Shown here one piece after another: positions 45,701 to 55,023 of a DNA stretch of 64,000 bases. Position 1 is the first letter of the stretch; each line of letters opens with the position of its first letter. The position numbers and the translations under genes are program-made. The DNA comes from DASXUG01 sp964620425. GTDB taxonomy: Bacteria; Pseudomonadota; Gammaproteobacteria; Burkholderiales; Methylophilaceae. The stretch covers positions 434,001 through 498,000 of the forward strand of contig CAZUGV010000001.1 in the NCBI GenBank assembly GCA_964620425.1. Direction: 5' to 3'. The notes below the pieces were generated by a model. That model saw nothing but the letters and a program-made list of their open reading frames with translations. It was not told the origin of the DNA and searched no databases.

Positions 45701-46777
45701 ATGTTCGGCGGTGTCGCGAATTTCGCGTTCGCCAGGTAAAAACACAAGAATATCGCCATCTCCCAAGCGCAATAAATCATCAGCGGTATCTAAAATCGCT
45801 TCTTCAAGCGCTTCTTCTGCGTCATCTTCTTCTAACCAGCGCGATTCAATGCGTGGTTTGCGTTTTACGCCCATCACGTCTTGACCTAAAAACTCTAGGT
45901 CTTCGTCATCATCGCTATCCACGGCAACTTCTTTCGCCATGTAACCTGCTTTACCTAGGGGTCTGTATCGGATTTCCACAGGGTATGTGCGGCCAGACAC
46001 CTCAATCACGGGCGCACCATTAAAGTGGGTGGAAAAGCGCTCTGCATCAATCGTTGCAGAGGTCACAATCACCTTTAAATCAGGACGCTTTGGCAATAAC
46101 TGCTTGAGGTAGCCAAGCAGAAAATCAATATTTAAACTGCGCTCATGCGCCTCATCAATAATAATGGTGTCGTAAGCATTAAGAAACTTATCGCCCTGCG
46201 TTTCTGCTAGCAAAATACCATCAGTCATCAATTTGACGTAGCTAGATTCTGAGAGCTTATCGTTAAAGCGTACCTTGTAGCCCACCACCTCACCCAAAGG
46301 AGATTTCAACTCTTGTGCAATGCGGCTTGCGACAGAACGCGCGGCGATACGGCGTGGTTGTGTGTGACCAATTAAACCCGAAACACCACGCCCTAGTTCC
46401 AAACAAATTTTGGGTAATTGCGTGGTCTTACCTGACCCCGTTTCGCCACACACAATCACAACTTGGTGTTGTTTTATGGCAGCTAAAATTTCATCTTTTT
46501 TACCACTTACTGGCAACTCTAAGGGATATTCTGGCTTAGGCAAGGCGGCTAAACGCGCAGCGAATTTGTTTTGAGATGCTTGCATTTTTTGCGCCACTTC
46601 GGCTTGCAAACGTTGCGCTTTGGCGAGTGATTTTTCGTCACCTAGCTTTTGCAACTCAGCCGAATCTCGCAACTTACGACGCAAAGCATGGCGATCCACC
46701 AACATACATTGGGCTAACAATGTATTGATTTGCTTTAAGGGTGTTTGACTATTGGGAATGTTGTTAGATATGGTCAT
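42713..46777 (-). CDS. hrpA: ATP-dependent RNA helicase HrpA
   Basis: A DEAH-box helicase of 1354 aa, the usual long HrpA form; the family acts on colliding ribosomes and mRNA. Motifs: I VVIVCGETGSGKTTQL, Ia HTQPRRIAARSVA, II IIIDEAHERSLNIDF, III VTSATIDAERFS, V VLATNVAETSLTVPG and VI QRAGRCGRVSNG. These are followed by the winged-helix/ratchet region and a long C-terminal DUF3418-type half with RRVHYGPINPQESREIFIR. An acidic insertion (DSDDDEDLEF, DDAEEALEEAILD) lies in the helicase core between motifs III and V. It precedes the HELAH peptidase gene. Confidence 0.96.
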   Translation of the reverse strand: MTISNNIPNSQTPLKQINTLLAQCMLVDRHALRRKLRDSAELQKLGDEKSLAKAQRLQAEVAQKMQASQNKFAARLAALPKPEYPLELPVSGKKDEILAAIKQHQVVIVCGETGSGKTTQLPKICLELGRGVSGLIGHTQPRRIAARSVASRIAQELKSPLGEVVGYKVRFNDKLSESSYVKLMTDGILLAETQGDKFLNAYDTIIIDEAHERSLNIDFLLGYLKQLLPKRPDLKVIVTSATIDAERFSTHFNGAPVIEVSGRTYPVEIRYRPLGKAGYMAKEVAVDSDDDEDLEFLGQDVMGVKRKPRIESRWLEEDDAEEALEEAILDTADDLLRLGDGDILVFLPGEREIRDTAEHLRKYQGRSPKLKHVEILPLFARLSIEDQQKIFRTSGGRRIVLATNVAETSLTVPGIKYVIDSGLARVNRYSSRAKVEQLQIEKISQAAAKQRAGRCGRVSNGICVRLYDEQEFNGRAAFTDPEILRSSLAAVILRMAALRLGDVNDFPFIEAPSSRLISDGYLLLQELGAVDANRQITDLGNQLARLPLDPRVGRMILAAKKENCLREILIIASALAIQDPRERPMDKREAADQAHAKFADEQSDFMGFLKLWAFYEEAVSSKKSNKELLNKCHQNFLSFLRLKEWRELYFQLLEIAEEMEFKLNDKEATYDQVHRALLSGLLGNIGFKDGESDSYQGARGIRFSIAPGSGLKKNRPKWVMAAELMETSKLYARCVAKIDPDWIEPLARNLTQSHYTDPRWDRKPAQVVAWERVSLYGLTIIPKRRVHYGPINPQESREIFIREALANMEFDTRAQFFEANRRMIAEIEELEHKARRQDVLVDEHALFTFYDGVIPPISGQCSIVNGAGFEKWREDAEKIQPRLLFLTREALMRHGASSVTEAQFPETFEMDGVQLPLKYRFEPNHPLDGVTATVPLALLNQLNARRAEWLVPGMLREKLTTMIKALPKTYRRVCVPVPEFVTGFLEQVKVGEGHLQEVLAQYIHKATTLKISVDDWPADAIPSHLHMNFRIIDEKGRELGMGRDWNALKQQLGQAAQLTFRSNSPGIEKTGLKQWDFGDLPVTLTFSKEGRQMTGYPALEDNIESVSLKLFDTEAAAVEAHRKGVCRLMRFELKEQMKQLEKGLPGFTQYALLLRNIISNEDLKQDMLATIADRAFIGEDDLPRTNQAFMTLKQRARTRLPAVTEALARYAQAIATEYQLLVTKQSQMPATVNRLKRDVEQQIPSLLHKHCFSQTPWEQLQHFPRYIKALRLRIEKHPANPDRDGKNAASVATLWQNWEAAVDKQRKADKLKSEIFEFRWLIEELRVSLFAQELKTPFPISIKRLEKIWGDLNA

Positions 46778-46857
46778 ATGCGGCTAAATGTAAACTTACC
46801 TGCATTTTAACATAGCCGCAGATTTCACAATTTGATTGGCGCTATTGAATGTTGAAT

Positions 46858-49053
46858 CTATCGTTTGATGTTTTTAAGATACGCCCCGCGCACTTCAAAA
46901 TGCACAGAATCTACCACCTTTTTATCAGCACTTAACAAAGCCAATTCATGCCGCCCTAGGATAGGAAACCATGTAGTGACGGGCTGGCTCGAGCCGATGG
47001 TTTTTCCATCTAGCTGCCAATGCCAGCCAACTGAAAATTTACTTGTAGTTTTAAACACAACGCGCTGTTCATTGACTGGAATTTCTGGGTCCAACGCGAT
47101 AATCGCCCCCTCACCAGGATAGGCAATTTGCGCAAAATTCACCGACTGAACACCAATACTGTCAGTAGCATTTTGATTAGCGATGATGGTTGCTTGCTCT
47201 GTTCCAGCAATAAATAACTCCTCTCGACTCGGTTCAATGGCAGGTTGAAAGTTAATAGTTTGACGCACGATATTGGCAGGCATAGGCTGACTTTGCGTTT
47301 GCAGCAATCGTCCATCTGCATGCTGGTGCAAATAATCCATCACTGCCCGCCATACAGGGGCTGCGCCTGTCACGCCCGATACATCGTGCATGGGCATACC
47401 ATCGCCATTACCAACCCACACTCCCACCGTATAGCGCCGTGAAAAACCAACGCACCAGTTATCACGCATATCTTTACTTGTGCCTGTTTTTACAGCGCTC
47501 CAGTAGCGTGTATGCAAGGCAGAATCCATACCAAAAGTATGCACACGTGCGTTATTATCAGCCAGCATATCCGCCACAATATAGGCTGCTTGCGGAGAGA
47601 TGACTGTGCTGATTGGCGATGACTTATCAGCATTTGCAAGTAGGCGAACATGACTAAACCGCCCTTGATTCGACAACGCCCGATATGCATTGGTGAGGTC
47701 TAGCAAACGCACATCTGCCGCGCCCAACGCTAAGCTGTATCCGTAAAAATCGACTGGTTCGGTGAGTGTGGTGAAGTTAAGCCGATTGAGTGTGCTGAAA
47801 AAATCATCGGGAGAAATACGCAACGAAGTGCGCACCGCAGGCACATTGAGCGAGTTACCCAACGCTGTACGCACGCTCACCTCCCCCAAAAAATGCTTGT
47901 CATAATTTTGCGGAATATAATAGCCAGTGCTGGTATTAACGCGTACAGGTGAATCATCAAGTATAGAAGCCGCTGTTAACAAGCGGCTTTGTAATGCTGT
48001 GGCATATAAAAATGGTTTCAGTGTGGAGCCTGCTTGCCGTGGAGCGATGACGGCATCGACCTCTGGACTCATTGACAAATTGCCACTAGACCCAACCCAA
48101 GCCAACACCTCACCCGTTTGATTATCTAACACCAACACTGCGCCATCATGCACGTTTTGATAGTTAAGCTGCATTAAGTTAGCGCGTAATTGTTGTGTAG
48201 CAAATGTTTGCAAAGGTAAATCTAAAGTTGAGCGTACTTGCTCACCTGCATGGCGAATGAGTTTTCGCGCAAGATGTGGCGCTAAATTAGTGGCTTCAAT
48301 TTCAAATGGCGCAACCAGTTTGAGCGCCGCATAACCTTCTAAATCCGCACAAAATTTATCTTGATGCATTTGCTTGAGTAAGTAACAAGCACGCGTGGCA
48401 ACCATCGCTGGCTTGGCATTAGGAGAGCGTAATAGCACAGCGGCAATACTAGCTTCTCTTGCATCTAAGGCGGCTGGTGCTTTATTAAACAAACCAAAAC
48501 TCATGGCATTGATGCCTTGTAATTCGCCACGAAAAGGTACTAGATTGAGATACGCTTCTAAAATCTCAGCCTTTTGCCATTGGTGATCTAACAACAGCGC
48601 ATCTTTCGATTGTATGATTTTTTCTGAAAGGCTACGCCGCACGCGTGACGTAGTTTTTGTAGAATCGCCTTGGTGTAACACATCTTGCTCCAGCAACCCC
48701 GCCAACTGCATGGTGATAGTACTAGCACCACGGGTTTTGGTGTTCCACAAATTGCGCCAGCTTGCCGCGGCAATGGCTTGCCAATCAACCCCGCTATGCT
48801 CATAAAAGCGTTTATCTTCAGAATATATCAACGCTTGTAGCATGGTCGGAGACATCGCCTCAAGCGGCACCCATTGCAGACGCCGCACTTGGTGATTGAC
48901 CCTAAGTTGCTGCACCACCTGACCATCCCGCGATAATAACCAGCTGTCAGATGGTTTATATTGCTGCTTCACTTCCTCATAATTTGGAAGCGCCCATGCA
49001 TCGATGCAGATGAGCCATGCGAAAAAACAAAACACCAGTCTAGAAAACAGCAT
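46858..49053 (-). CDS. pbpC: Penicillin-binding protein 1C
   Basis: A bifunctional class A PBP of 731 aa, thought to repair peptidoglycan alongside alpha-2-macroglobulin. It has a signal/anchor (MLFSRLVFCFFAWLICIDAW), a transglycosylase domain with SEDKRFYEHSGVDW and RGASTITMQLA, and a transpeptidase domain with active Ser in AGSTLKPFLY (SxxK), GNSLNVP (SxN) and VKTGTSKDMRDNW (KTG). The C-terminal BiPBP_C-like domain includes GWHWQLDGKTIGSS. An ATG at 49083 overlaps the upstream stop; ATG 49053 leaves a 16-bp gap and places the signal sequence first. It is adjacent to the A2M gene, a widespread pairing. Confidence 0.95.
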   Translation of the reverse strand: MLFSRLVFCFFAWLICIDAWALPNYEEVKQQYKPSDSWLLSRDGQVVQQLRVNHQVRRLQWVPLEAMSPTMLQALIYSEDKRFYEHSGVDWQAIAAASWRNLWNTKTRGASTITMQLAGLLEQDVLHQGDSTKTTSRVRRSLSEKIIQSKDALLLDHQWQKAEILEAYLNLVPFRGELQGINAMSFGLFNKAPAALDAREASIAAVLLRSPNAKPAMVATRACYLLKQMHQDKFCADLEGYAALKLVAPFEIEATNLAPHLARKLIRHAGEQVRSTLDLPLQTFATQQLRANLMQLNYQNVHDGAVLVLDNQTGEVLAWVGSSGNLSMSPEVDAVIAPRQAGSTLKPFLYATALQSRLLTAASILDDSPVRVNTSTGYYIPQNYDKHFLGEVSVRTALGNSLNVPAVRTSLRISPDDFFSTLNRLNFTTLTEPVDFYGYSLALGAADVRLLDLTNAYRALSNQGRFSHVRLLANADKSSPISTVISPQAAYIVADMLADNNARVHTFGMDSALHTRYWSAVKTGTSKDMRDNWCVGFSRRYTVGVWVGNGDGMPMHDVSGVTGAAPVWRAVMDYLHQHADGRLLQTQSQPMPANIVRQTINFQPAIEPSREELFIAGTEQATIIANQNATDSIGVQSVNFAQIAYPGEGAIIALDPEIPVNEQRVVFKTTSKFSVGWHWQLDGKTIGSSQPVTTWFPILGRHELALLSADKKVVDSVHFEVRGAYLKNIKR

Positions 49054-49069
49054 AGCGGTATGCCCACCT

Positions 49070-52000
49070 TTATTTAGCGGCATTCATTTGAACGCTCAGC
49101 TGCGCATTAGGCACTTGCGCAAACACTTCAGGCGCATACATCGCCTCCACACGAGTGGGTGGCAAATTAAACTGTCCTGGATTATTTAAACGTACCGTAT
49201 ATTCGTACCAAACGTGCCCTGTGGGCATAAACTCATAATAAGCACGGAAGAAGCCTAAGCCGCGCTCTGTATATGATGGTTGAATACCATTTTTGCCATC
49301 ATATTTATTTTCACCGACTTGGGCGATTTTTGAATCTCGGGCCGTATTACCCAAAATGCTCGCACCAGCGGGAATCGGGTCTGATAGCGCCACCCAACTC
49401 AATGCTTGGTCGCTATCAATGTCGATTCGAATACGCATTAAATCACCACGACTCCACTGCCCCGCCACTTTTTGCTCAATGGCGGTCACGGTGCGTTTTA
49501 AATGACAACCTGCTGCTTTGGCTTGCTCAGGAATCGCCGCACTCACCATAAGATTGACCCAAGGCTTGCCTGTACCTTCGTGTTTAAGGCTAAACTCAGA
49601 GTTTGCTTGATTTTGCGGCCACGCAAAAAACAAGCTGGCATCTGCAAAATCTGGGCTTGCCACCTTGGCAGTCGTAACCTCGGCGCCCCACTGCTTGCTT
49701 TGTTGTTGCGCATTTAATTGTGCGGTAGTTTTACCTGTAACGGCTTCACGCTCAAACTGTTGTCCAAATTTTGCCAGTGCTAAACGGCCCCAAGCATTCG
49801 CCAATGTCGTATGCCAACGCCCTTTGTTTTGGCGCATCAGCGCACCACGCATCATGCCGACCATATCGTCTTTCCAAGCAGGGTCGTCCATCAACAGAGT
49901 GGTGAGCCGCGTTGCATTTAACTCGCCATCAATCATGGCCCACCACCACACATCGTTTTCCTCTTGGTCAAACACTAAGCGCCCTCCCACGTTTTGCAAG
50001 CGATTGTGCAGCTCTGTCGAGATAGCACTCATACGCTCATCGCGACTTTCCGCATCTGGCACGCGCTTGAAAATGGCGTACCAATCAATCAGTGTATTGG
50101 TTGGCATTTGTATCGGCTTAAACTCAAAGGCAGACAGCATATTACCGTTCACATTACCCGTATAAGCCAATGCAGCCAGCGCGCTTAATCTCCGCTCTAT
50201 GAGATGCTCATTGGCGCCCCAATACCAACCAGCGGGTTTACTGCGCCCCTCAACAAAGTCTATCAAGGCTTTACGCATATTGCGCTCCACTTCTTGCGGC
50301 AAGGCCACCTTATTTTCGTATGCCATGGTTAACACATAATTGGTCAGCGCATCACTGCCATGTACCATACCAGGGAAGTAAGCAAGATACCCTTGGCTAT
50401 CTTGATAACTCGCGAGGTTATTCACAATCTCATCCCAACGCTGTTTGTCATTCAAACCTGTTGCAATGGAGGTTTTCTGCTCCAAACAACTATAAGGATA
50501 TTCTTCAAAATAACGTTGAATCCCCGCAGTTTGTTGCGCAATACTTGCCGTCAGGCGAACCTCTAAACCGCCTTTGCCCAATATTGCACCTTGTGGCAAT
50601 GCGGTCTTGGTGCTGTAAGTACCATCTAGTTGCATTAAGCTGGACTGTTGAATAGTAGCAGGCACACGCGGCAATACTTGTTGCGTAAAGCGCAGGGCAT
50701 CACGTTTTTTGCTTTGCGTATCAAGCGCATTAATTTGCCATGTGATTTTTCCTTCGGCGTTAGGTGCTTGTAGTAGCCATGCGGCATCCTTCGCCTCACC
50801 AGCCGCCAATGCAATGGTTTGTGCGGGCAGATTTACCGCACCTGCCGTACCTGTCAACTGCACCTGCATTGGTGTCTCAGTCGTATTGCGCAACGTCAGC
50901 ATCGCACGGTATTGGTCGGTTTCTCGCACCAGCGGCGGAATACCAGAGGTGATCTGTAAATCTTGTCGCGATTGAATTTCAGCCGAACCTGTGCCGAATA
51001 AGCCTGTGTCCGCATCTGCAATCGCCACAATTTTGAACGCGCTGAGCGAATCATTCACTGGGAACTTCACGGTTGCCACGCCTTGTGCATTCAGTTTTAC
51101 GCGTGGGTTCCAGTACAGCAAAGTATCAAACAATTCACGCGTTGATAACTTGCCTCCACCGCCGCCTGCGGGCAGTGATTTTTTACCAAAATGGCGTTTA
51201 CCCACTACTTGCATTTGCGCAGTTGCAGTCTCCATCAAATATGCACGCTCTTCTTGCATATTATCGAGTAAATTCCATGTGTGATTGGGTGATAGCTCAA
51301 GCAAAGCGCGGTCTACCACAGCAACAGCAACTTCAGAGCCAGCAGGTGCAGGCTTGCCGCTAGGTAACAAGACTTTCACTTTCACGGTTGCCATTTCACG
51401 TGGCTGATACATTTTTTTATCGGCATCAACAGCCACACTCAATCGATTGCCCGCAATCCCCACGGCGATGCGTGTCAAACCAAATTTATACGCAGGCTTG
51501 GCTAAATCTACTAATGCCGTCGCTTGCGGCACGGCTTGCCACTTAGCTTTTGCCCAGTCAATCGGGCTGTGCCAACCCCACTCAAAAAATGAATACCAAG
51601 GCACGGTGGTAATACGTCCACGCACCACCAAAGCCGACAAAAACACATTGGGGCCCCAATTTTTTTCAATCGAAATCTCCACCACGGCATTGCGTCGATA
51701 CAATGGCTGGACAATCGTTTTTAACACACCTTCGCGCTCAACAGAAATAAGCGCAGTTGCTTGATAAAATGGGCTATGAATTTGAAAGCGCGCTTTTTCT
51801 CCTGGTTGATATTCACGCTTTTCAGGGATGACTTCAATGCGGTCTTCGTCACCTTGTGCAAACCAAAAGTCCGCATCGTCACTCACCCAAAAACTGGTGC
51901 TGGTTTTGGCAAGTGCGCCAGTATCGTCTGCGGCTTGCGCTTGCAAACTGATATGGCCCGCTTCTTTCACATCCACTTGGCATTGAAAAAACCCTAGTGC

Positions 52001-54871
52001 ATCGGTTTTACCTTCACACACTTTCCCTAAATCTTGTTTATTTTCTTCAGTTTCATAACTGTAAAAACCACCAATAATGCGCTTGCGATGTACATAATCC
52101 CATTTTCTAACCCCACTAATTTTGACATTCACACCTGCGACTGGCTTGCCGTTTAAATCAAGTGCAACGGCTTGCAGTTTATGCGCACCTTTTAACCCTG
52201 CCCAATCTTTCACTTGCAAGCCTATCGCTATTTTTGCAGGCCAAATTTCTGTATTACCTGCAATCGTCTGAATTTCGCCATTCGGGTCAGTAAAAGTCAT
52301 TTCCGTTTGAATATTAACAGGTTGGTCGAGCTTTTCATGCGCGTCAAAGACAGGCAAATCAAGGTGCGCCATGCCTTGTGCATCTAGCTTAATCGCCTTT
52401 TTATCTAATACTAATTTTTGTGATGAATCTTCACGTTCGTTATTAAAATTAAACTCATCATAATTGGCAAATTGGTAGCTCGTGCTACTACGCATGGCAG
52501 ACACTTGCACCGCTTGACCGCTTGCCGAACCGCCATTTAAGTAGGCTAGAGAAAGGTTCACTGATAATTTCGAAATGCCCGCATACCGCGCCTTAGTCGT
52601 TTGCACCGTGCCTTTATAAGCAGGTAAACGAAATTCAGACACTCTAAACTGCGCAGTATAGTCATCCGCCCCCTCTATTTTGATGCCGTAAGTCCCCATT
52701 TTTGCATCTTTAGGGATTTTCCACTGACTGGTTGCTACACCACGCGCATCCCAAGCTAAAGGCAAATCAACGGTAAAATCTCCATCAACAAGCTCTAAAC
52801 TGGCTTTATCTGGCAAATTTTTTGGGTAGCGATAACCTTGGTAATGCAACTCGCGTGCAAAGTGCTTCATCGAAACCGTTTCACCTGCGCGCAACATCGT
52901 GCGATCTAACACGGTTTGCATTTTAATGTTTTGCTCAGGCGCCCAAGTGTTGACGTTAAAACGCCAAGGCTCTATGCCTTTATCCCAATCAGAACGCACA
53001 AAAGAAAAATCATCACCCCGTTTAGCAGTTGCGTAATAGCTATAAAAATGTTTGCAATCATGTAATTCTGGTAATTTATCTTGATATGTAGCCAAACCAT
53101 TAGCATCAGTTTCATCTTGCCAAATCTGGCGGCCATTACAATCATACAAAGCGACTTGTGCCGCTTTTACAGGTTTTCCCGTAGACAGCGAAGTGACCCA
53201 CACCACACTATTATCGCGACCTTTTTTAAGATGCACCGACATATCCGTGACGAGTGCCTGACTACGCACATACATAGGTTTAGCCTCACTCAACAAGGCT
53301 TTACCAAGTAATTTACTTTGAATTTCCACCACATAAAAGCCTGGTTTTGCTAACGGAATACCCAATACCTCAAACGCTTTTGAACTGGATAATTTAGGTA
53401 GCGCACTGCTAGGTTGTGCGCCTTTGTAATTTTCTAAAAATGAAAGCTCGCGTGGGTATAAATAATCGACTGTTTCATTATCGTCATTTGCCGCATCGTA
53501 TCCTCCTTCATCATCTGAATAACCATCCAAACTGCGTTGTTTCAATTTTTGTGGATTACGTTTAATGGTCTTGGTTTGACTCTCAAATTGTGCCAGGTCT
53601 TGCATGACTGAAAACATGCCTTCAGCATCATTTTTGCGTAGCATACGCATGGCGAGTTTGCTCTCCACATTGCGCAGTGTCACTGGTAATACACCACCTT
53701 CTTTAAGCTCTAACACGCCAAAATCAGCTGCAAATTTGGCAAGCGGTGGCAAACTACCCACTTTGGTTTTCAACGGAAATCTGTTCGCATTAGCTAATGT
53801 TCTGCCGCTTAAATCCGCAAACTTTTCAGGCAGAATAATCTTAAACGTGGTGTTGGAGTTAAAGGGGCCTTTAAAAACAACCTCATCCAAATAATCTTTA
53901 TCCACCAAGACATGATCGCGATAAAACGCTTTTACGTTTTGGGCGACCAACTCCTTTTTACGGGCAGGGCTAACGTCTCTTGGGTTGATTGCAGCAATAT
54001 TGCTTACCAACTTAATTTTCTGTGCAAACTCAATGCTGACTTGGTCAGTAAACCGCAACCTCAAGTCTGATAAAGGTGAACATGGCGCACTAGGGTTTTC
54101 ACGTGTACAAGTCAACTCAGCGCGAAACGCAGGTCTTACTGTGTAGATTTTTTCTTCTGAGCTAGAAGTTTTCGCACCTGATGTACTTTCAATGCCTCGC
54201 CCCCACACCAGCTTCATCTTTACCCCAGCAGGCAAAGGACGCTGGCAATGAACCGCCAACGGGTGCGTGTAGCGACGCCTTAGATTTTTCACTAAATTAA
54301 GTGTATCTGCAGGCAGTAAAACCCGAACAGGAATATGCTCACCCACGCCATCCACCTGACACCAAGCATGCGCTTCTACACTTTGTGTTTTTACTTCAAA
54401 TGGAAGATCAACAATAAAATGCTGGTCCTCTTCAACACGATCTTCCTCTTCTGGCAGAATATTACTAAGCCAAGGAGCCGCCATGTAGAACATGAATCCG
54501 TCTTTAACAGATTTAGAGTATGCGCTGAAAGTTGCCCCACTTTGCGCTGCTAGATTGGGCTTAATCTTGAAGTGGCAAGCGTCTCCTGATCCCAACTTAC
54601 CAGATAATTGATACCGCCATGTTTTAGCATCTATCCAACGACCAGACCCACTCACAGTGCAACTCACATCAAAAGGCGATTCAGCATCAGTATCGCCCAA
54701 CTTCACCACATCCTCATTAAACACTGCAGTGACTTGAGTAACGTTTCTCACCTCGCCTTGCGGGGAAAACTGACGAACCTCAAGTGCAGCACTTGCAATC
54801 TGCGGGGCTATCAGCAAGGCGCTAGCAAACGAAATGTAAATAAATAGCAAGATTATTTTATGAGAGCGCAC
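49070..54871 (-). CDS. Bacterial alpha-2-macroglobulin, thioester type (YfhM-like)
   Basis: A secreted protease-trapping protein of 1933 aa. The start is GTG 54871 (M/VRSHKIILLFIYISFASAL) with GAGG 5 bases upstream; the GTG two codons earlier overlaps that site. A classic signal peptide ends at IASA; I see no lipobox, whereas E. coli YfhM is a lipoprotein. Many MG (fibronectin-like) domains follow, with a bait-region candidate near LSPNHTWNLLDNMQEERAYL. The thioester motif SCLEQK lies at Cys1464-Gln1467 (numbering from the GTG at 54877). pbpC follows directly, the family's usual partner. Confidence 0.95.
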   Translation of the reverse strand: MRSHKIILLFIYISFASALLIAPQIASAALEVRQFSPQGEVRNVTQVTAVFNEDVVKLGDTDAESPFDVSCTVSGSGRWIDAKTWRYQLSGKLGSGDACHFKIKPNLAAQSGATFSAYSKSVKDGFMFYMAAPWLSNILPEEEDRVEEDQHFIVDLPFEVKTQSVEAHAWCQVDGVGEHIPVRVLLPADTLNLVKNLRRRYTHPLAVHCQRPLPAGVKMKLVWGRGIESTSGAKTSSSEEKIYTVRPAFRAELTCTRENPSAPCSPLSDLRLRFTDQVSIEFAQKIKLVSNIAAINPRDVSPARKKELVAQNVKAFYRDHVLVDKDYLDEVVFKGPFNSNTTFKIILPEKFADLSGRTLANANRFPLKTKVGSLPPLAKFAADFGVLELKEGGVLPVTLRNVESKLAMRMLRKNDAEGMFSVMQDLAQFESQTKTIKRNPQKLKQRSLDGYSDDEGGYDAANDDNETVDYLYPRELSFLENYKGAQPSSALPKLSSSKAFEVLGIPLAKPGFYVVEIQSKLLGKALLSEAKPMYVRSQALVTDMSVHLKKGRDNSVVWVTSLSTGKPVKAAQVALYDCNGRQIWQDETDANGLATYQDKLPELHDCKHFYSYYATAKRGDDFSFVRSDWDKGIEPWRFNVNTWAPEQNIKMQTVLDRTMLRAGETVSMKHFARELHYQGYRYPKNLPDKASLELVDGDFTVDLPLAWDARGVATSQWKIPKDAKMGTYGIKIEGADDYTAQFRVSEFRLPAYKGTVQTTKARYAGISKLSVNLSLAYLNGGSASGQAVQVSAMRSSTSYQFANYDEFNFNNEREDSSQKLVLDKKAIKLDAQGMAHLDLPVFDAHEKLDQPVNIQTEMTFTDPNGEIQTIAGNTEIWPAKIAIGLQVKDWAGLKGAHKLQAVALDLNGKPVAGVNVKISGVRKWDYVHRKRIIGGFYSYETEENKQDLGKVCEGKTDALGFFQCQVDVKEAGHISLQAQAADDTGALAKTSTSFWVSDDADFWFAQGDEDRIEVIPEKREYQPGEKARFQIHSPFYQATALISVEREGVLKTIVQPLYRRNAVVEISIEKNWGPNVFLSALVVRGRITTVPWYSFFEWGWHSPIDWAKAKWQAVPQATALVDLAKPAYKFGLTRIAVGIAGNRLSVAVDADKKMYQPREMATVKVKVLLPSGKPAPAGSEVAVAVVDRALLELSPNHTWNLLDNMQEERAYLMETATAQMQVVGKRHFGKKSLPAGGGGGKLSTRELFDTLLYWNPRVKLNAQGVATVKFPVNDSLSAFKIVAIADADTGLFGTGSAEIQSRQDLQITSGIPPLVRETDQYRAMLTLRNTTETPMQVQLTGTAGAVNLPAQTIALAAGEAKDAAWLLQAPNAEGKITWQINALDTQSKKRDALRFTQQVLPRVPATIQQSSLMQLDGTYSTKTALPQGAILGKGGLEVRLTASIAQQTAGIQRYFEEYPYSCLEQKTSIATGLNDKQRWDEIVNNLASYQDSQGYLAYFPGMVHGSDALTNYVLTMAYENKVALPQEVERNMRKALIDFVEGRSKPAGWYWGANEHLIERRLSALAALAYTGNVNGNMLSAFEFKPIQMPTNTLIDWYAIFKRVPDAESRDERMSAISTELHNRLQNVGGRLVFDQEENDVWWWAMIDGELNATRLTTLLMDDPAWKDDMVGMMRGALMRQNKGRWHTTLANAWGRLALAKFGQQFEREAVTGKTTAQLNAQQQSKQWGAEVTTAKVASPDFADASLFFAWPQNQANSEFSLKHEGTGKPWVNLMVSAAIPEQAKAAGCHLKRTVTAIEQKVAGQWSRGDLMRIRIDIDSDQALSWVALSDPIPAGASILGNTARDSKIAQVGENKYDGKNGIQPSYTERGLGFFRAYYEFMPTGHVWYEYTVRLNNPGQFNLPPTRVEAMYAPEVFAQVPNAQLSVQMNAAK

Positions 54872-55023
54872 AGACACCTCAGAGATTTAATATTTAACAA
54901 ATAAATTTAGCTGGTTTTTTTAAATCAGAAAGTTAAAAGCAATTTGCAGCCTTATTCCCAAAGTAAATCATGATTACAAGGACTATTATAGTTAAGTTGA
55001 AAGTAAGACTATAAAGGGTCTAT

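Noticed and set aside
49665..50165. 166-codon plus-strand ORF inside the alpha-2-macroglobulin gene
   Set aside because: Antisense to a conserved secreted protein; no own ribosome-binding site or family.
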